From the NCBI GenBank assembly GCA_004020545.1, contig SAQE01000012.1:60453-124452 (forward strand): a DNA stretch of 64,000 nt. Direction: 5' to 3'. The position numbers and the translations under genes are program-made. The notes below the pieces were generated by a model, which had not been told where the DNA came from, did not search any database, and saw only the letters and a list, made by a program, of their open reading frames with translations. The DNA comes from Mesorhizobium sp. Its GTDB lineage: Bacteria; Pseudomonadota; Alphaproteobacteria; Rhizobiales; Rhizobiaceae. Below, piece after piece: positions 19,380 to 28,106 of the stretch (its first letter is position 1; the number at the start of each line of letters is the position of its first letter).

Positions 19380-20560
19380 GTCCGGGCTCTCGTCTTGTCG
19401 CGTTCCGGCAACGCCGCGAACACTTCATCCATATGTTCGCCGAGTCGCGGCGGCGGCCCGGCCGGCGCGGGCGCCGCGCCGTCGACCATGAAGCCGCCGC
19501 GCACCACCGTCAGCGGCTTTTCCATGCCAGGCACATGCCGGAAGCGGGTCGCCATGCCGCGCTCCGTCACCTGGCGTTCCTCCAGCACTTGCGGAATCGT
19601 CAGCACACGTCCCGCCGGCACGCCGGCCCGGTTGAGCTTTTCTTCCCAGGCCGCGGCCGGGGCGGCGGCAAGCGCTTCCTCGATCAGCGTCTTCAACGCG
19701 GCCCGGTTCTCCTTGCGCGTCTCGCGTTCAGCGAAGCGCGGATCCGACGTCAGTTCAGGGCGGCCAATCAGCCCGCAAAGGGTGACGAACTGCTCCTGCT
19801 TGTTGGCGGCGATGTTGAGCAGGCCGTCGCCGGTGCGGAACGTGCCGGACGGGGCCGCCGTCATGTTCTCATTGCCCATAGGCTGGGGCTCGACGCTCGC
19901 CGTCAGATAGTTCGACACTGGCCAGCCCAGCGCCGACAGCGTGCATTCGAGCATCGAGACGTCGAGGAAAGCGCCCTCGCCGCTCGTCTTCTGCCTGACA
20001 AGCGCCGCGGCGATCGCGAAGGCCCCGACCAATCCGCCCAGCGTATCGGCGACGGGATAGCCGACGCGCAGCGGCGCTGTCTCCGGCGTGCCGGTTATGC
20101 TCATGATCCCCGAAAGCCCCTGGATGATCTGGTCGTAGGCCGGGTTCCCGCGCATCGGTCCGGTCTGGCCGAAACCGGATATTGCGCAATAGACAAGGCT
20201 CGGCCGGACTTCCTTCAGCCTCTCATGCCCGAGGCCCAGCCGATCCATCACGCCTGGCCGGAAATTCTCGACCAGCGCGTCCGACGTGGCGACCAGATCG
20301 AGGAAGCGCTCGCGGTCTTCAGGCTTCTTCAGGTCGAGCACGACCGATCGTTTGCCGGCGTTCTGCGCCAGGAACGACGCGCCCATCCCGGCCCTGTTGA
20401 GTTCCGGCGAGGCGCCGAGCTGACGCGCGAGATCGCCGCCCGGCGGCGCCTCCACCTTGATGACGTCGGCGCCGAGCAGCGCAAGCTGGTAGGCGCAGTA
20501 GGGGCCCGCCAGCACGTTGGTGAGATCGAGAACGCGGATGCCGGAAAGCAGGTCTGTCAT
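19376..20560 (-). CDS. Class III CoA-transferase (CaiB/BaiF family)
   Basis: A 394-residue protein with the family N-terminus (LSGIRVLDLTNVLAGPYC), the LVENFRPGVMDRLGLG motif and the probable catalytic aspartate at 172 (PVADTLGG), close to the position in formyl-CoA transferase. It moves CoA from one acyl-CoA to a carboxylic acid. Overlap with the citryl-CoA lyase gene and the tctA gene only 15 bp upstream make it part of one operon. The likely role is activation of the imported acid. Confidence 0.85.
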   Translation of the reverse strand: MTDLLSGIRVLDLTNVLAGPYCAYQLALLGADVIKVEAPPGGDLARQLGASPELNRAGMGASFLAQNAGKRSVVLDLKKPEDRERFLDLVATSDALVENFRPGVMDRLGLGHERLKEVRPSLVYCAISGFGQTGPMRGNPAYDQIIQGLSGIMSITGTPETAPLRVGYPVADTLGGLVGAFAIAAALVRQKTSGEGAFLDVSMLECTLSALGWPVSNYLTASVEPQPMGNENMTAAPSGTFRTGDGLLNIAANKQEQFVTLCGLIGRPELTSDPRFAERETRKENRAALKTLIEEALAAAPAAAWEEKLNRAGVPAGRVLTIPQVLEERQVTERGMATRFRHVPGMEKPLTVVRGGFMVDGAAPAPAGPPPRLGEHMDEVFAALPERDKTRART

Positions 20561-20575
20561 GATGCTCCAAATCGA

Positions 20576-22099
20576 TCAGGCATCGCCCGGCACATGCTCC
20601 GGCCCGCGCGTCCGCCGGTGTTCGATCCAAGCCCAGATATGCGGGCCGACAAGGCCGATGAAAGCCAGCGTGAGAAGCGTCAGCGAGAGCGGATGCCTGT
20701 AGAACACCGTCCAGTCGCCATTGGCGATCGTCATCGCCCGGCGGAACTGCGTCTCGGCGAGCGGCCCGAGGATCATGCCGATGATGACGGGCGCTGTCGG
20801 GAAGTCGAAGCGGCGCATCAGGAAGCCGGCGGCCCCCAGAAGATAGAGGATGACGAGGTCGGTCGGCGACTGCGAGATGCCGTAGGTGCCGACGGTGGCG
20901 AACACCAGGATGCCGGCATAGAGCTGCGGCGCCGGGATTTTCAACAGACGCACCCAGAGGCCGATCAGCGGCAGGTTGAGGATGACCAGGATGACGTTGG
21001 CGATGAACAGGCTGGCGATCAGGCCCCAGACGAGGTTGGCCTGCGTCGTCAACAGCAGAGGCCCGGGATTGATGCCGTAGCTCTGGAAGGCCGACAGCAT
21101 GATCGCGGCGGTCGCCGAGGTCGGCAGGCCGAGCGTAAGCATCGGCACCAGCACGCCGGCTGCGGACGCGTTGTTGGCGGCCTCCGGCCCGGCGACGCCC
21201 TCGATGGCGCCGACGGTACCGAACTCCTCCCTGTGCTTCGACAGCTTCTTCTCGATGGCATAGGAAAGGAAGGTCGGGATTTCGGCGCCGCCGGCCGGCA
21301 TGGCGCCGATCGGAAAGCCGATCGCGGCGCCGCGCAGCCACGGCTTCCACGAGCGCGCCCATTCGGCGGCCGTCATGTAGAGCGAGCCCTTCAGCGGCAC
21401 GATCTCATCCTTGCCGGCATAGCGGCGCGAAGCCATGTAGAGCGTCTCGCCGACCGCGAAGAGGCCGACCGCGACGATGATGACGTCGACGCCGTCGAGC
21501 AGTTCGCCCATGCCGAAGGTGAAGCGGGGTTGCCCGGTCTGCAGGTCGACGCCGATCATGCCGATGACGAAGCCGACGAACAGGCTGGTCAGGCCCCGTA
21601 CCGAGGATGAGCCGAGCACCGCCGAAACGGTGATGAAGGCGAGCACCATCAGCGAAAAATACTCGGCCGGCCCGAAGGCCAGCGCGAACTTGACCACGAT
21701 CGGCGCCAGGAAGGCGACGCCCAGCGTGCCGAGCGTGCCGGCGACGAACGAGCCGATCGCCGAGGTCGCGAGCGCAGCGCCGCCACGCCCCGAGCGCGCC
21801 ATCCGGTTGCCTTCCAGCGCGGTGACGATGGTGGCGCTTTCGCCTGGCGTGTTGAGCAGGATCGAGGTCGTCGAGCCGCCATACATGGCGCCGTAGTAGA
21901 TGCCGGCGAACAGGATGAAGGAGGCTTCCGGCGCCACCTGGTAGGTGATCGGCAAAAGCAGCGCGATGGTCAGCGCCGGCCCGAGACCGGGCAGCACGCC
22001 GATCGCCGTTCCGAGCGTCGTGCCGACCAGGCACCACAACAGATTGGTCGGCGTGAAGGCGACCGCAAATCCGTGCGCGAGATAACCGAGCGTGTCCAT
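20576..22099 (-). CDS. tctA: Tripartite tricarboxylate transporter permease TctA
   Basis: A 507-residue, roughly 12-helix membrane protein with the TctA motifs [19 protein letters not shown] near the N-terminus, [11 protein letters not shown], and the second repeat [11 protein letters not shown]. It is the large permease of the TTT family that takes up citrate and other carboxylates with a cation. It lies 4 bp after tctB and 15 bp before the CoA-transferase gene. Confidence 0.93.
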   Translation of the reverse strand: MDTLGYLAHGFAVAFTPTNLLWCLVGTTLGTAIGVLPGLGPALTIALLLPITYQVAPEASFILFAGIYYGAMYGGSTTSILLNTPGESATIVTALEGNRMARSGRGGAALATSAIGSFVAGTLGTLGVAFLAPIVVKFALAFGPAEYFSLMVLAFITVSAVLGSSSVRGLTSLFVGFVIGMIGVDLQTGQPRFTFGMGELLDGVDVIIVAVGLFAVGETLYMASRRYAGKDEIVPLKGSLYMTAAEWARSWKPWLRGAAIGFPIGAMPAGGAEIPTFLSYAIEKKLSKHREEFGTVGAIEGVAGPEAANNASAAGVLVPMLTLGLPTSATAAIMLSAFQSYGINPGPLLLTTQANLVWGLIASLFIANVILVILNLPLIGLWVRLLKIPAPQLYAGILVFATVGTYGISQSPTDLVILYLLGAAGFLMRRFDFPTAPVIIGMILGPLAETQFRRAMTIANGDWTVFYRHPLSLTLLTLAFIGLVGPHIWAWIEHRRTRGPEHVPGDA

Positions 22100-22103
22100 C
22101 GTC

Positions 22104-22640
22104 TCAGCCCTTCCCGATGCCGAAGACGCCGTTGATCAGCACATTGAGCTGGTCCTCGATCAGCCCGGCGCCGATGTTGACGCCAAGCGCCCTGGCAAAG
22201 CCGAAATAGGCCGCCAGCGCCAGCACCAGGCCAACCAGCGCGTCGCGCAGCGGGTGCCGGCTGCCGAAGCCGAAGCAGACCAGCACGAACATGATCACCG
22301 AGGCGGCGGTGAAACCGAGCGGCTGGATCAGAAGCAGATTGGCGACCAGACCCGCGACCACGAAACCCATCGACGTCCAGTCGGTCGGCGTCTCCTTCTC
22401 CTCCTCCGGCTGCCAGCCGCCCCGCAGGGCGGCAAGGATGAGCAGCAGGGAAAGCAGGATCATCCCGGCCATGGTGATATAGGGAAAGACGGTCGGGCCG
22501 ACCTTGGAATAGAGCGGAGACACCGGGATCGCCAGGGTCTGCCAGGCAACGGCGCCGGCGCAGGCCAGAAGCCCGATGCCGATCAACAATTCGGGTACGG
22601 CAAGGCGCGGCGGTGACGCCTGCTGGTCGCTGGTGCTCAT
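22104..22640 (-). CDS. tctB: Tripartite tricarboxylate transporter TctB family protein
   Basis: A 178-residue protein with four predicted membrane helices, the size and pattern of the small TTT subunit (for example [19 protein letters not shown] and the C-terminal [16 protein letters not shown]). The ATG at 22640 has a strong GGAGGAG site, which decides it over an upstream in-frame start at 22679. A stable hairpin separates it from tctC. Confidence 0.85.
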   Translation of the reverse strand: MSTSDQQASPPRLAVPELLIGIGLLACAGAVAWQTLAIPVSPLYSKVGPTVFPYITMAGMILLSLLLILAALRGGWQPEEEKETPTDWTSMGFVVAGLVANLLLIQPLGFTAASVIMFVLVCFGFGSRHPLRDALVGLVLALAAYFGFARALGVNIGAGLIEDQLNVLINGVFGIGKG

Positions 22641-22718
22641 GATCTCCTCCCCGGATGGCCGGCATTCAACCGCCGGCATCGCCGCAGTTTCAATCCTGCT
22701 CGATCACCTGTCCATGCT

Positions 22719-22749
22719 GTTCCGAAGGGGAGCCAAGCCCCTTCGGAAC
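22719..22749 (-). terminator. Intercistronic hairpin between tctC and tctB
   Basis: Perfect 12-bp arms GTTCCGAAGGGG (22719-22730) and CCCCTTCGGAAC (22738-22749) flank a 7-nt loop. No U-tract follows. At this place, after a solute-binding protein gene, such hairpins often protect the upstream mRNA or reduce read-through so that the binding protein is made in excess. Confidence 0.6.
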
Positions 22750-22766
22750 ACTGGGCGGCCCGGAGC

Positions 22767-23732
22767 TCAGGCGAGGCCGAGATCCTTGAGGATCGCGCCG
22801 ATGCGGGCGGTGTCGTCGGCGACGAACTTGGCGTAGTCGTCGCCGGTCAGCAGGATCGACGTCCAGTTGCGGTTCTTGCACTCGGTTGCCCAGGCGTCGC
22901 TCTTGGCCATGGTTTCGACCAGCTTGATCATCGCCGCCTTGTCCTCATCGGAAACGCCGGGCGGGGCGAAGACGCCGCGCCAGTTGAACAATTCGACATC
23001 GATGCCGGCTTCCTTCAGCGTCGGCGCGTCGATGCCTTCCTGGCGTTTGTCGGACGAGATCGCCAGCAGCCTGAGCGCGCCTGCCTTGATCTGTTCGGAG
23101 AACTCGCCATAGCCGGAAATGCCGGCCGCGACCTGGTTGCCGAGCAGCGCCGACAGCGCCTCGCCGCCGCCGGCGAACGGCACGTAGGACAGGTTGGCGG
23201 CAGGCACGCCGGCCGTCTTGGCGATCAGGCCGAACAGGATGTGGTCGGAGCCGCCGGCCGAACCGCCGGCGACCGGAACCTTCGTGGGATCCTCCTTGAG
23301 GGCGGCGACGAAATCGGCGGCCGTCTTGAACGGCGAGGCAGCCGGCACCACCAGCGCCTCGAACTCGCCGGTGAGGCGCGCGATCGGCGTCACTTCAGTC
23401 AGGTTATTGGCCGACTTGTTGGCGATGATGGCGCCGACCATGACCATGCCGGCGACCATCAGCGAATTGCCCTTGCCCTTCCACTGGTTGACGAACTGAG
23501 GCAGGCCGACCGTGCCGCCGGCGCCGCCGACATTGGTGATCTGCGAGCCCGAGATCAATTTCTCGGAGCGCAGCACCTGATCGATCGTGCGCGCGGTCTG
23601 GTCCCAGCCGCCGCCGGGCGCCGCCGGCACGAAGATCTGGATCTGCGGGGCGTCCTGCGCAAAGGCGGGTGCGAAATGCAAAGCCGCGAAGCCGGCGGCG
23701 GTGCTCGTCAAGAATCTGCGTCTGTTTAGCAT
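22767..23732 (-). CDS. tctC: Tripartite tricarboxylate transporter substrate-binding protein TctC
   Basis: A 321-residue periplasmic binding protein of the Bug/TctC family. The N-terminus (LNRRRFLTSTAAGFAALHFA) carries an RRxFL motif suggesting Tat export, with cleavage near FAQ. The mature start IQIFVPAAPGGGWDQTARTI is the conserved carboxylate-binding segment. The ATG at 23732 has GGAGGA about 8 bases upstream, so the long open stretch upstream is not coding. It heads the operon and is divergent from an IclR-type regulator. Confidence 0.9.
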   Translation of the reverse strand: MLNRRRFLTSTAAGFAALHFAPAFAQDAPQIQIFVPAAPGGGWDQTARTIDQVLRSEKLISGSQITNVGGAGGTVGLPQFVNQWKGKGNSLMVAGMVMVGAIIANKSANNLTEVTPIARLTGEFEALVVPAASPFKTAADFVAALKEDPTKVPVAGGSAGGSDHILFGLIAKTAGVPAANLSYVPFAGGGEALSALLGNQVAAGISGYGEFSEQIKAGALRLLAISSDKRQEGIDAPTLKEAGIDVELFNWRGVFAPPGVSDEDKAAMIKLVETMAKSDAWATECKNRNWTSILLTGDDYAKFVADDTARIGAILKDLGLA

Positions 23733-23822
23733 GGGATTCCTCCAAATCACGACACCTCCTCCGGTGCCTGCCAAGACGTGGCCCGAATTAAGACCCGCAT
23801 TCGAGTTCAAGCATTTGTTACC

Positions 23823-23863
23823 GCGTTCTGTCAACGGGAATGCCATTCTGCTGGACAGAACGC
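23823..23863. promoter_or_regulatory. 41-bp nested palindrome, candidate IclR operator
   Basis: Outer arms GCGTTCTGTC and GACAGAACGC and inner arms GAATG and CATTC share one centre at 23843. Over the full 20-bp half-sites, 16 positions pair. It lies in the 201-bp gap between tctC and the IclR gene. This makes it the likely binding site through which the regulator controls both directions. Confidence 0.75.
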
Positions 23864-23933
23864 ATCGGACTGGACTAAATCCGCGTGTCCGGGTCATTCC
23901 CGGATGGGCGACCACGATGAAATCGTCACCGAA

Positions 23934-24686
23934 ATGACAGACACACCTCCAAGCCAGGCTCCGGCCGACGGCGTTGCCGCGCTCGACCGCGCAATCGCCA
24001 TCCTCGACGCATTCACCATTGCCGACCGGTCGCTCGGGCTCGCCGAAATCGCTGCCCGCACCGGCCTCTACAAGAGCACTATTCTGAGGCTGGCCAATTC
24101 GCTGATGCGCGGACAATTGCTGGAGCGCCTGGAAGACGGGCGCTACCGCATCGGACCGGCCACCTTCAGGCTTGGCGCTCTCTACCAGCGCTCGGTCGTA
24201 GCGATGGATATCCTGCTGCCGATCATGCGCGATCTCTCCGAGCTGAGCTGGGAGAGCGTCGCCTTCTACGTCCGCTCGGGCGACGTGCGCACATGTCTCT
24301 ACCGGGTCGAGTCCAAGCACCCGATCCGCTACACGATCCGGGAAGGCGATGTGCTGCCTTTGCTGGTGGGCTCCGGCGGCCGCGTGCTCGCCGCCTTTTC
24401 CGGTCAGCAGGGCGAGCCCTACGAGACGATCCGCAGAACCTATAGCTGCATTTCGATTGGCGATCGCGACCCGCAGACCGCAGGCATATCCGCGCCCGTG
24501 TTCGGGCCGGGGCGGACATTGGTCGGCGCATTGACGCTGGCCGGCCCGAGCACCCGCGTCGACGCCGCCTTCCTCAAGCGCATGAAACGCCCGCTGCTCG
24601 AAGCGGCCGCCCGTGCCACGCGCGCCTTCGGCGAGGACGCGTCCATGCTGGACGAGGCAAGCGTCAGGGCGGACGTCACAAGCTAG
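23934..24686 (+). CDS. IclR family transcriptional regulator
   Basis: A 250-residue protein. Residues about 15-75 form a winged helix (GLAEIAARTGLYKSTILRLANSL written in the usual order, then ERLEDGRYRIGP). The rest is the IclR effector domain with GDVLPLLVGSGGRVLAAF and SAPVFGPGRTLVGAL. The start is ATG 23934; ATG 23904 in frame is a possible longer form and neither has a clear ribosome site. It is divergent from tctC, so a tricarboxylate or its CoA ester is a plausible ligand. Confidence 0.85.
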   Translation: MTDTPPSQAPADGVAALDRAIAILDAFTIADRSLGLAEIAARTGLYKSTILRLANSLMRGQLLERLEDGRYRIGPATFRLGALYQRSVVAMDILLPIMRDLSELSWESVAFYVRSGDVRTCLYRVESKHPIRYTIREGDVLPLLVGSGGRVLAAFSGQQGEPYETIRRTYSCISIGDRDPQTAGISAPVFGPGRTLVGALTLAGPSTRVDAAFLKRMKRPLLEAAARATRAFGEDASMLDEASVRADVTS

Positions 24687-24744
24687 CTTGAGCGCACCGG
24701 CTCACAGCCGGATGTTCAGTTTCTGGCTTGACTCACATATAGCT

Positions 24745-24774
24745 CAATGGTTATAGATAGATCAATAGCCATTG
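24745..24774. promoter_or_regulatory. Inverted repeat before the ArsR gene
   Basis: Arms CAATGGTTAT (24745-24754) and ATAGCCATTG (24765-24774) pair at 9 of 10 positions across a 10-bp A/T-rich spacer, ending 14 bp before the ArsR start. ArsR-type regulators usually bind such sites over their own promoter. Confidence 0.5.
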
Positions 24775-24788
24775 GGTTATTGATCTAA

Positions 24789-25112
24789 ATGTCGAACGCG
24801 CATGATGTGCTCTTCCGGACGCTTGCCGATCCGACAAGACGCGCCATTTTTGAACGTCTGTGCCGCCAAGGCGAACAGACGGTCGGCGCGCTTACGGCGC
24901 AGGCCGGGGTTTCGCAGCCGGCGGTGTCGAAGCATCTCGGCGTGCTCAAGGAAGCCGGGCTGGTGCGCGACCGCCACGAGGGCCGCCAGACTCACTATAG
25001 CGCGCAGCTTGGCGCGCTGGCGCCGCTGATGGACTGGACGCGCGAGATGGCGGGGTTTTGGGAGAGCCGGTTCGATGAACTCGAGAATCTGCTGAAAAGG
25101 ATGGACCAATGA
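24789..25112 (+). CDS. ArsR family transcriptional regulator
   Basis: A 107-residue winged-helix repressor with the typical start LFRTLADPTRRAIFERL and recognition helix VSQPAVSKHLGVLKEAGLV. No metal-binding ELCVCDL-type cysteine motif is present, so it is not an obvious metal sensor. Its stop overlaps the next gene by four bases. ArsR plus AHSA1-type pairs of this kind are widespread and respond to unknown signals. Confidence 0.88.
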   Translation: MSNAHDVLFRTLADPTRRAIFERLCRQGEQTVGALTAQAGVSQPAVSKHLGVLKEAGLVRDRHEGRQTHYSAQLGALAPLMDWTREMAGFWESRFDELENLLKRMDQ

Positions 25113-25522
25113 ACGATGTGCCGGCCGGAACGCGCTCCGTCGTCGTCGAGCGCGAGATTCCCTATCCGCCGGAAAAGATCTGGCGCGCGCTCACCCAACC
25201 GCATCTCATCGAAGAATGGCTGATGAAGAACGACTTCAAGCCGGTCGTGGACCACCGTTTCAGTCTGAGCGCGGACTGGGGAGGCGTCGAGTGCCAGGTC
25301 CAGACCGTCGAGCCCAACAAGACGCTGTCCTACACATGGGACACCAAGGATCTGGAGAGCATCGTCACCTGGACGCTCACTCCGACAGGCTCAGGCACTC
25401 GTCTGCGCATGGAACAGGCGGGCTTCCGGACGGATCAGGAGCCGTATTTCCGGGGTGCCACTGTTGGCTGGCCGAGGTTCCTCACGGCCCTGGAAGAGGT
25501 CCTGGCGCGGATCGAAGACTGA
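25109..25522 (+). CDS. SRPBCC / AHSA1 domain protein
   Basis: A 137-residue single-domain protein of the START/Bet v 1-like fold. It begins VEREIPYPPEKIWRALTQPHLIEEWL and ends with the long helix region GWPRFLTALEEVLARIE, as in AHSA1-like proteins. It probably binds a hydrophobic ligand. It is translationally coupled to the ArsR gene, so it is likely its regulated partner. Confidence 0.82.
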   Translation: MNDVPAGTRSVVVEREIPYPPEKIWRALTQPHLIEEWLMKNDFKPVVDHRFSLSADWGGVECQVQTVEPNKTLSYTWDTKDLESIVTWTLTPTGSGTRLRMEQAGFRTDQEPYFRGATVGWPRFLTALEEVLARIED

Positions 25523-25601
25523 AATCCCCGCCGAAGCGCTTAAAAAAGCAGGCATCGTTTGGCGGGTGGCAAACCGCGAGCGAAAGCAATGGAGAAACGC
25601 A

Positions 25602-25994
25602 ATGAAGATCAAGCTGACCAGCGTCTATGTCGACGACCAGGAGAAGGCTCTCGGCTTCTATACCGACGTGCTGGGCTTCAACAAGAAAGCCGATTTCACC
25701 AATGGGCCGTTCCGCTGGCTGACCGTCGCCTCGCCTGACGACCCGGACGGCACCGAGCTGCAGCTCGCATTGAATGACAATCCGGCGGCCAGGACCTACC
25801 AGCAGGCCATCTTCAAGCAGGGCCAGCCGGCGCTCATGCTGTTCACCGACGACATCAAGGGCGACCACGAGCGCATCACGGCAAATGGCGGCAGCTTCGC
25901 CATGGCGCCGACCGAGGTGACCGGTTCGACGATCGCGCAGGTCAACGACACCTGCGGCAATCTCATCCAGATCACCCAGTTGGCGCGCTGGTGA
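25602..25994 (+). CDS. VOC family protein (glyoxalase-like)
   Basis: A 130-residue protein with the paired beta-alpha-beta-beta-beta pattern of vicinal oxygen chelate proteins: SVYVDDQEKALGFYTDVLGF at the start and a second half that ends in DTCGNLIQITQL. Metal ligands and the substrate are not certain. The ATG at 25602 is preferred because the fold begins there. It may belong to the ArsR operon, 79 bp downstream of the AHSA1 gene. Confidence 0.82.
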   Translation: MKIKLTSVYVDDQEKALGFYTDVLGFNKKADFTNGPFRWLTVASPDDPDGTELQLALNDNPAARTYQQAIFKQGQPALMLFTDDIKGDHERITANGGSFAMAPTEVTGSTIAQVNDTCGNLIQITQLARW

Positions 25995-26033
25995 GTAGCC
26001 CAATCCGTTCAGATTCATTTCCAGGAGGCAACA

Positions 26034-26267
26034 TTGGACTGGAGCAAGTGGATTCGCCAAATTCATCGCTGGCTGTCGATCATCTTCACCGCGACCGTCA
26101 TCGCCAACTTTGTCGCCATGGCATTGGGCGAGCCCCCCGCCTGGGTGGTCTACTCACCACTGCTGCCGCTCTTCCTGCTGCTGTTCAGCGGCCTTTACAT
26201 GTTCGTGCTGCCCTATGCCGTCAGATGGCGCGGCGAGCCGGTGCGCGAGCGCATCGGATCGGCCTGA
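26034..26267 (+). CDS. Small two-helix membrane protein
   Basis: A 77-residue protein with two hydrophobic helices (about residues 13-32 and 41-63) and a basic C-terminus. The start is a TTG at 26034 with AGGAGG about 6 bases upstream. Its last base is shared with the following ATG, so the two genes are coupled. It resembles uncharacterised membrane proteins that travel with DUF1801 genes. No function is assigned. Confidence 0.65.
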   Translation: MDWSKWIRQIHRWLSIIFTATVIANFVAMALGEPPAWVVYSPLLPLFLLLFSGLYMFVLPYAVRWRGEPVRERIGSA

Positions 26268-26716
26268 TGACGAAGGCGAAATCGCCGAAGCTTGCCGCCA
26301 AGCCCTCGGGCGCGAAGCCGGTCCTGCTTTCAGGCGGCAACCCGCAGATCGCCAAGGGCTATGGCGACGCTCCCGTGCAGGCTTATATCGCGGCGATGCC
26401 GGGCTGGAAGAGCGAGGTCGGGCGCTGGCTCGACCAACTCATCATGCAGGCCGTTCCCGACGTGCAGAAGGCCATAAAATGGAACTCGCCGTTTTACGGG
26501 ACGGAAGGCGAAGGCTGGTTTCTCGGCATCCACTGTTTCACCAAATACATCAAGGTGGCCTTCCTTCGCGGCATGTCGCTCGAGCCCGTGCCGCCCGGCG
26601 AATCCAAGAGCAAGGACACGCGCTATTTCCACATCCATGAGGACGACCAGCTCGATGAAGCGCAATTCGTCTCCTGGGTGAAACAGGCAAGCCAATTGCT
26701 CGGCGAACGAATGTAA
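26267..26716 (+). CDS. DUF1801 domain protein
   Basis: A 149-residue protein with an alanine/lysine-rich N-terminus and the DUF1801 pattern: the helix VGRWLDQLIMQAVPDVQKAIKW, then NSPFYG and CFTKYIKVAF. These YdhG-like proteins are small and soluble, with unknown function. The ATG at 26267 overlaps the preceding stop. A second DUF1801-type gene follows at 26795. Confidence 0.75.
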   Translation: MTKAKSPKLAAKPSGAKPVLLSGGNPQIAKGYGDAPVQAYIAAMPGWKSEVGRWLDQLIMQAVPDVQKAIKWNSPFYGTEGEGWFLGIHCFTKYIKVAFLRGMSLEPVPPGESKSKDTRYFHIHEDDQLDEAQFVSWVKQASQLLGERM

Positions 26717-26794
26717 GAGCATTATCGATCGAGCACGGTTCGCCTGAAGAGGCGCCATGGCGATCCATCTATCCAGCATCGGAGGAGAACTCAT

Positions 26795-27193
26795 ATGGAC
26801 AAAAGCGGCGTGCAGGAAAGCAAATCTCCTTCCAAGCTGATCGATGGACGTATCGAGGAATTGGGCGGTTGGCGGGGTGAGATGCTCGGCCGGCTGCGTG
26901 CGTTGATCAAGCAGGCCGATCCGGACGTCGCCGAGGAATGGAAGTGGCGAGGCGTGCCGGTCTGGGAGGACGCCGGAATGATCTGCACCGGCGAGACCTA
27001 CAAGGCTGTCGTCAAGCTGACCTTCGCCAAGGGCGCGGCACTGCCGGATCCCTCCTGCCTCTTCAACTCCAGCCTCGAAGGCAACACGAGGCGCGCCATC
27101 GATTTTCGCGAGGGCGAGGAGATTAACGACGAAGCGTTCAAGGCTCTGGTTCGTGCAGCGGTGGCGCTGAACAAGTTCAAAGCCAAACGCTGA
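26795..27193 (+). CDS. DUF1801 domain protein (second copy)
   Basis: A 132-residue protein similar in layout to the gene at 26267: an N-terminal helix pair (DGRIEELGGWRGEMLGRLRA, LIKQADPDVAEEWKW), then GVPVWED and YKAVVKLTFAKGAAL. The two share the DPDV-EWKW and NSPFYG-like steps, so they may be distant duplicates. Function is unknown. It converges with the GNAT gene with no gap. Confidence 0.75.
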   Translation: MDKSGVQESKSPSKLIDGRIEELGGWRGEMLGRLRALIKQADPDVAEEWKWRGVPVWEDAGMICTGETYKAVVKLTFAKGAALPDPSCLFNSSLEGNTRRAIDFREGEEINDEAFKALVRAAVALNKFKAKR

Positions 27194-27748
27194 TCAACCG
27201 GGACTGCCTCCAGCCTGCCGCTCCAGCAGGATCGTCGGCTTGTCGTGATAGGTGGTGCGCAGGATTTCGCGATAGCCGTTCCTTTCAGCCACCTTGAGCG
27301 AGGCACCATTGTCAGGATCGATGATGCAGACGGTCCTTGCCCGCCCGAACACCGCGTCCCCCCAAGCGACGATGCGCCCGACGACCTCGCTCGCAAGTCC
27401 CTGGCCATGCGCTAGCGAAGCCAGCGCCCAGCCGGCTTCCGGCACGCCTTCGATCGACGGCTCGATCTCGCGCTTCAGGTCATGGAACCCGGCCTCGCCG
27501 ATGAACCGGCCCGTCGCCTTGTCCTCGATCGCCCAGAAACCATAGCCAAGCAGCGACCACAGCCCGGCATGACGCAGGAAACGCAACCAGCTTTCCTCGC
27601 GGGTGCGCGGCTTGCCGCCGATGAAACGGGTGACCCCGGGGTCCGCCCACATGGCGACATAGGTCTCGAAATCATCGAGCCGATGCGGCCGCAGCACGGT
27701 CCGCGCCGTCTCCAGGACCGGCACGCCGGCTTCCTTTGCAATGCTCAT
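27194..27748 (-). CDS. GNAT family N-acetyltransferase (RimJ/RimL-like)
   Basis: A 184-residue acetyltransferase. It opens with LETARTVLRPHRLDDFETY and contains the acetyl-CoA site region (AHGQGLASEVVGRIVAWG) and the closing CIIDPDNGASLKVAERNGY typical of the RimJ-like branch. The ATG at 27748 has AGAGGTG upstream. The acceptor substrate is unknown. Confidence 0.82.
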   Translation of the reverse strand: MSIAKEAGVPVLETARTVLRPHRLDDFETYVAMWADPGVTRFIGGKPRTREESWLRFLRHAGLWSLLGYGFWAIEDKATGRFIGEAGFHDLKREIEPSIEGVPEAGWALASLAHGQGLASEVVGRIVAWGDAVFGRARTVCIIDPDNGASLKVAERNGYREILRTTYHDKPTILLERQAGGSPG

Positions 27749-27875
27749 GGCATTCACCTCTGTTGAAGCGGCAGCGCTTAGCAAACCATGGCGTTCGAAC
27801 AAGGGCCAGGATGACCGGAGCCATCTTCCAGAGGCAAGCAAGGTGACAGGCAGGCAAAACACTGGAGGGCCGGCT

Positions 27876-28106
27876 TCAGCCGCGCCAGGCCATGTTCATA
27901 TAGACACCGCCGAGCGCCAGTTCGTCGAGCATCTGGTCGAGCCGCTTCTGCCTCGTTTCCGGGCGTTTGGCGCGGGCGATCCAGCCGAGATAGTCGTTCC
28001 GCTGATAGTCCGGCCGTGCGTCATAGGCGGCAGTCAGTCCCCGCTCCGCAAGTACGGCTCGAACGTCTTCAGGCATCGAATTGAGGGCACGCTTCAATCG
28101 GCTCAT
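27876..28106 (-). CDS. YdeI/OmdA-like protein (C-terminal domain only)
   Basis: A 76-residue protein matching the C-terminal helix region of bacteriocin-protection YdeI/OmdA proteins: ALNSMPEDVRAVLAERG near the start, then RRNDY-type YLGWIARAKRPETRQKRLDQML. Full-length members are near 190 residues, so this is a short stand-alone version or remnant. The start at 28106 is the second methionine of the open frame. Confidence 0.6.
   Translation of the reverse strand: MSRLKRALNSMPEDVRAVLAERGLTAAYDARPDYQRNDYLGWIARAKRPETRQKRLDQMLDELALGGVYMNMAWRG

Noticed and set aside
19433-21610. 725-codon plus-strand frame opposite the CoA-transferase and tctA genes
   Set aside because: Composition is that of an antisense frame, and it spans two well-defined minus-strand genes.
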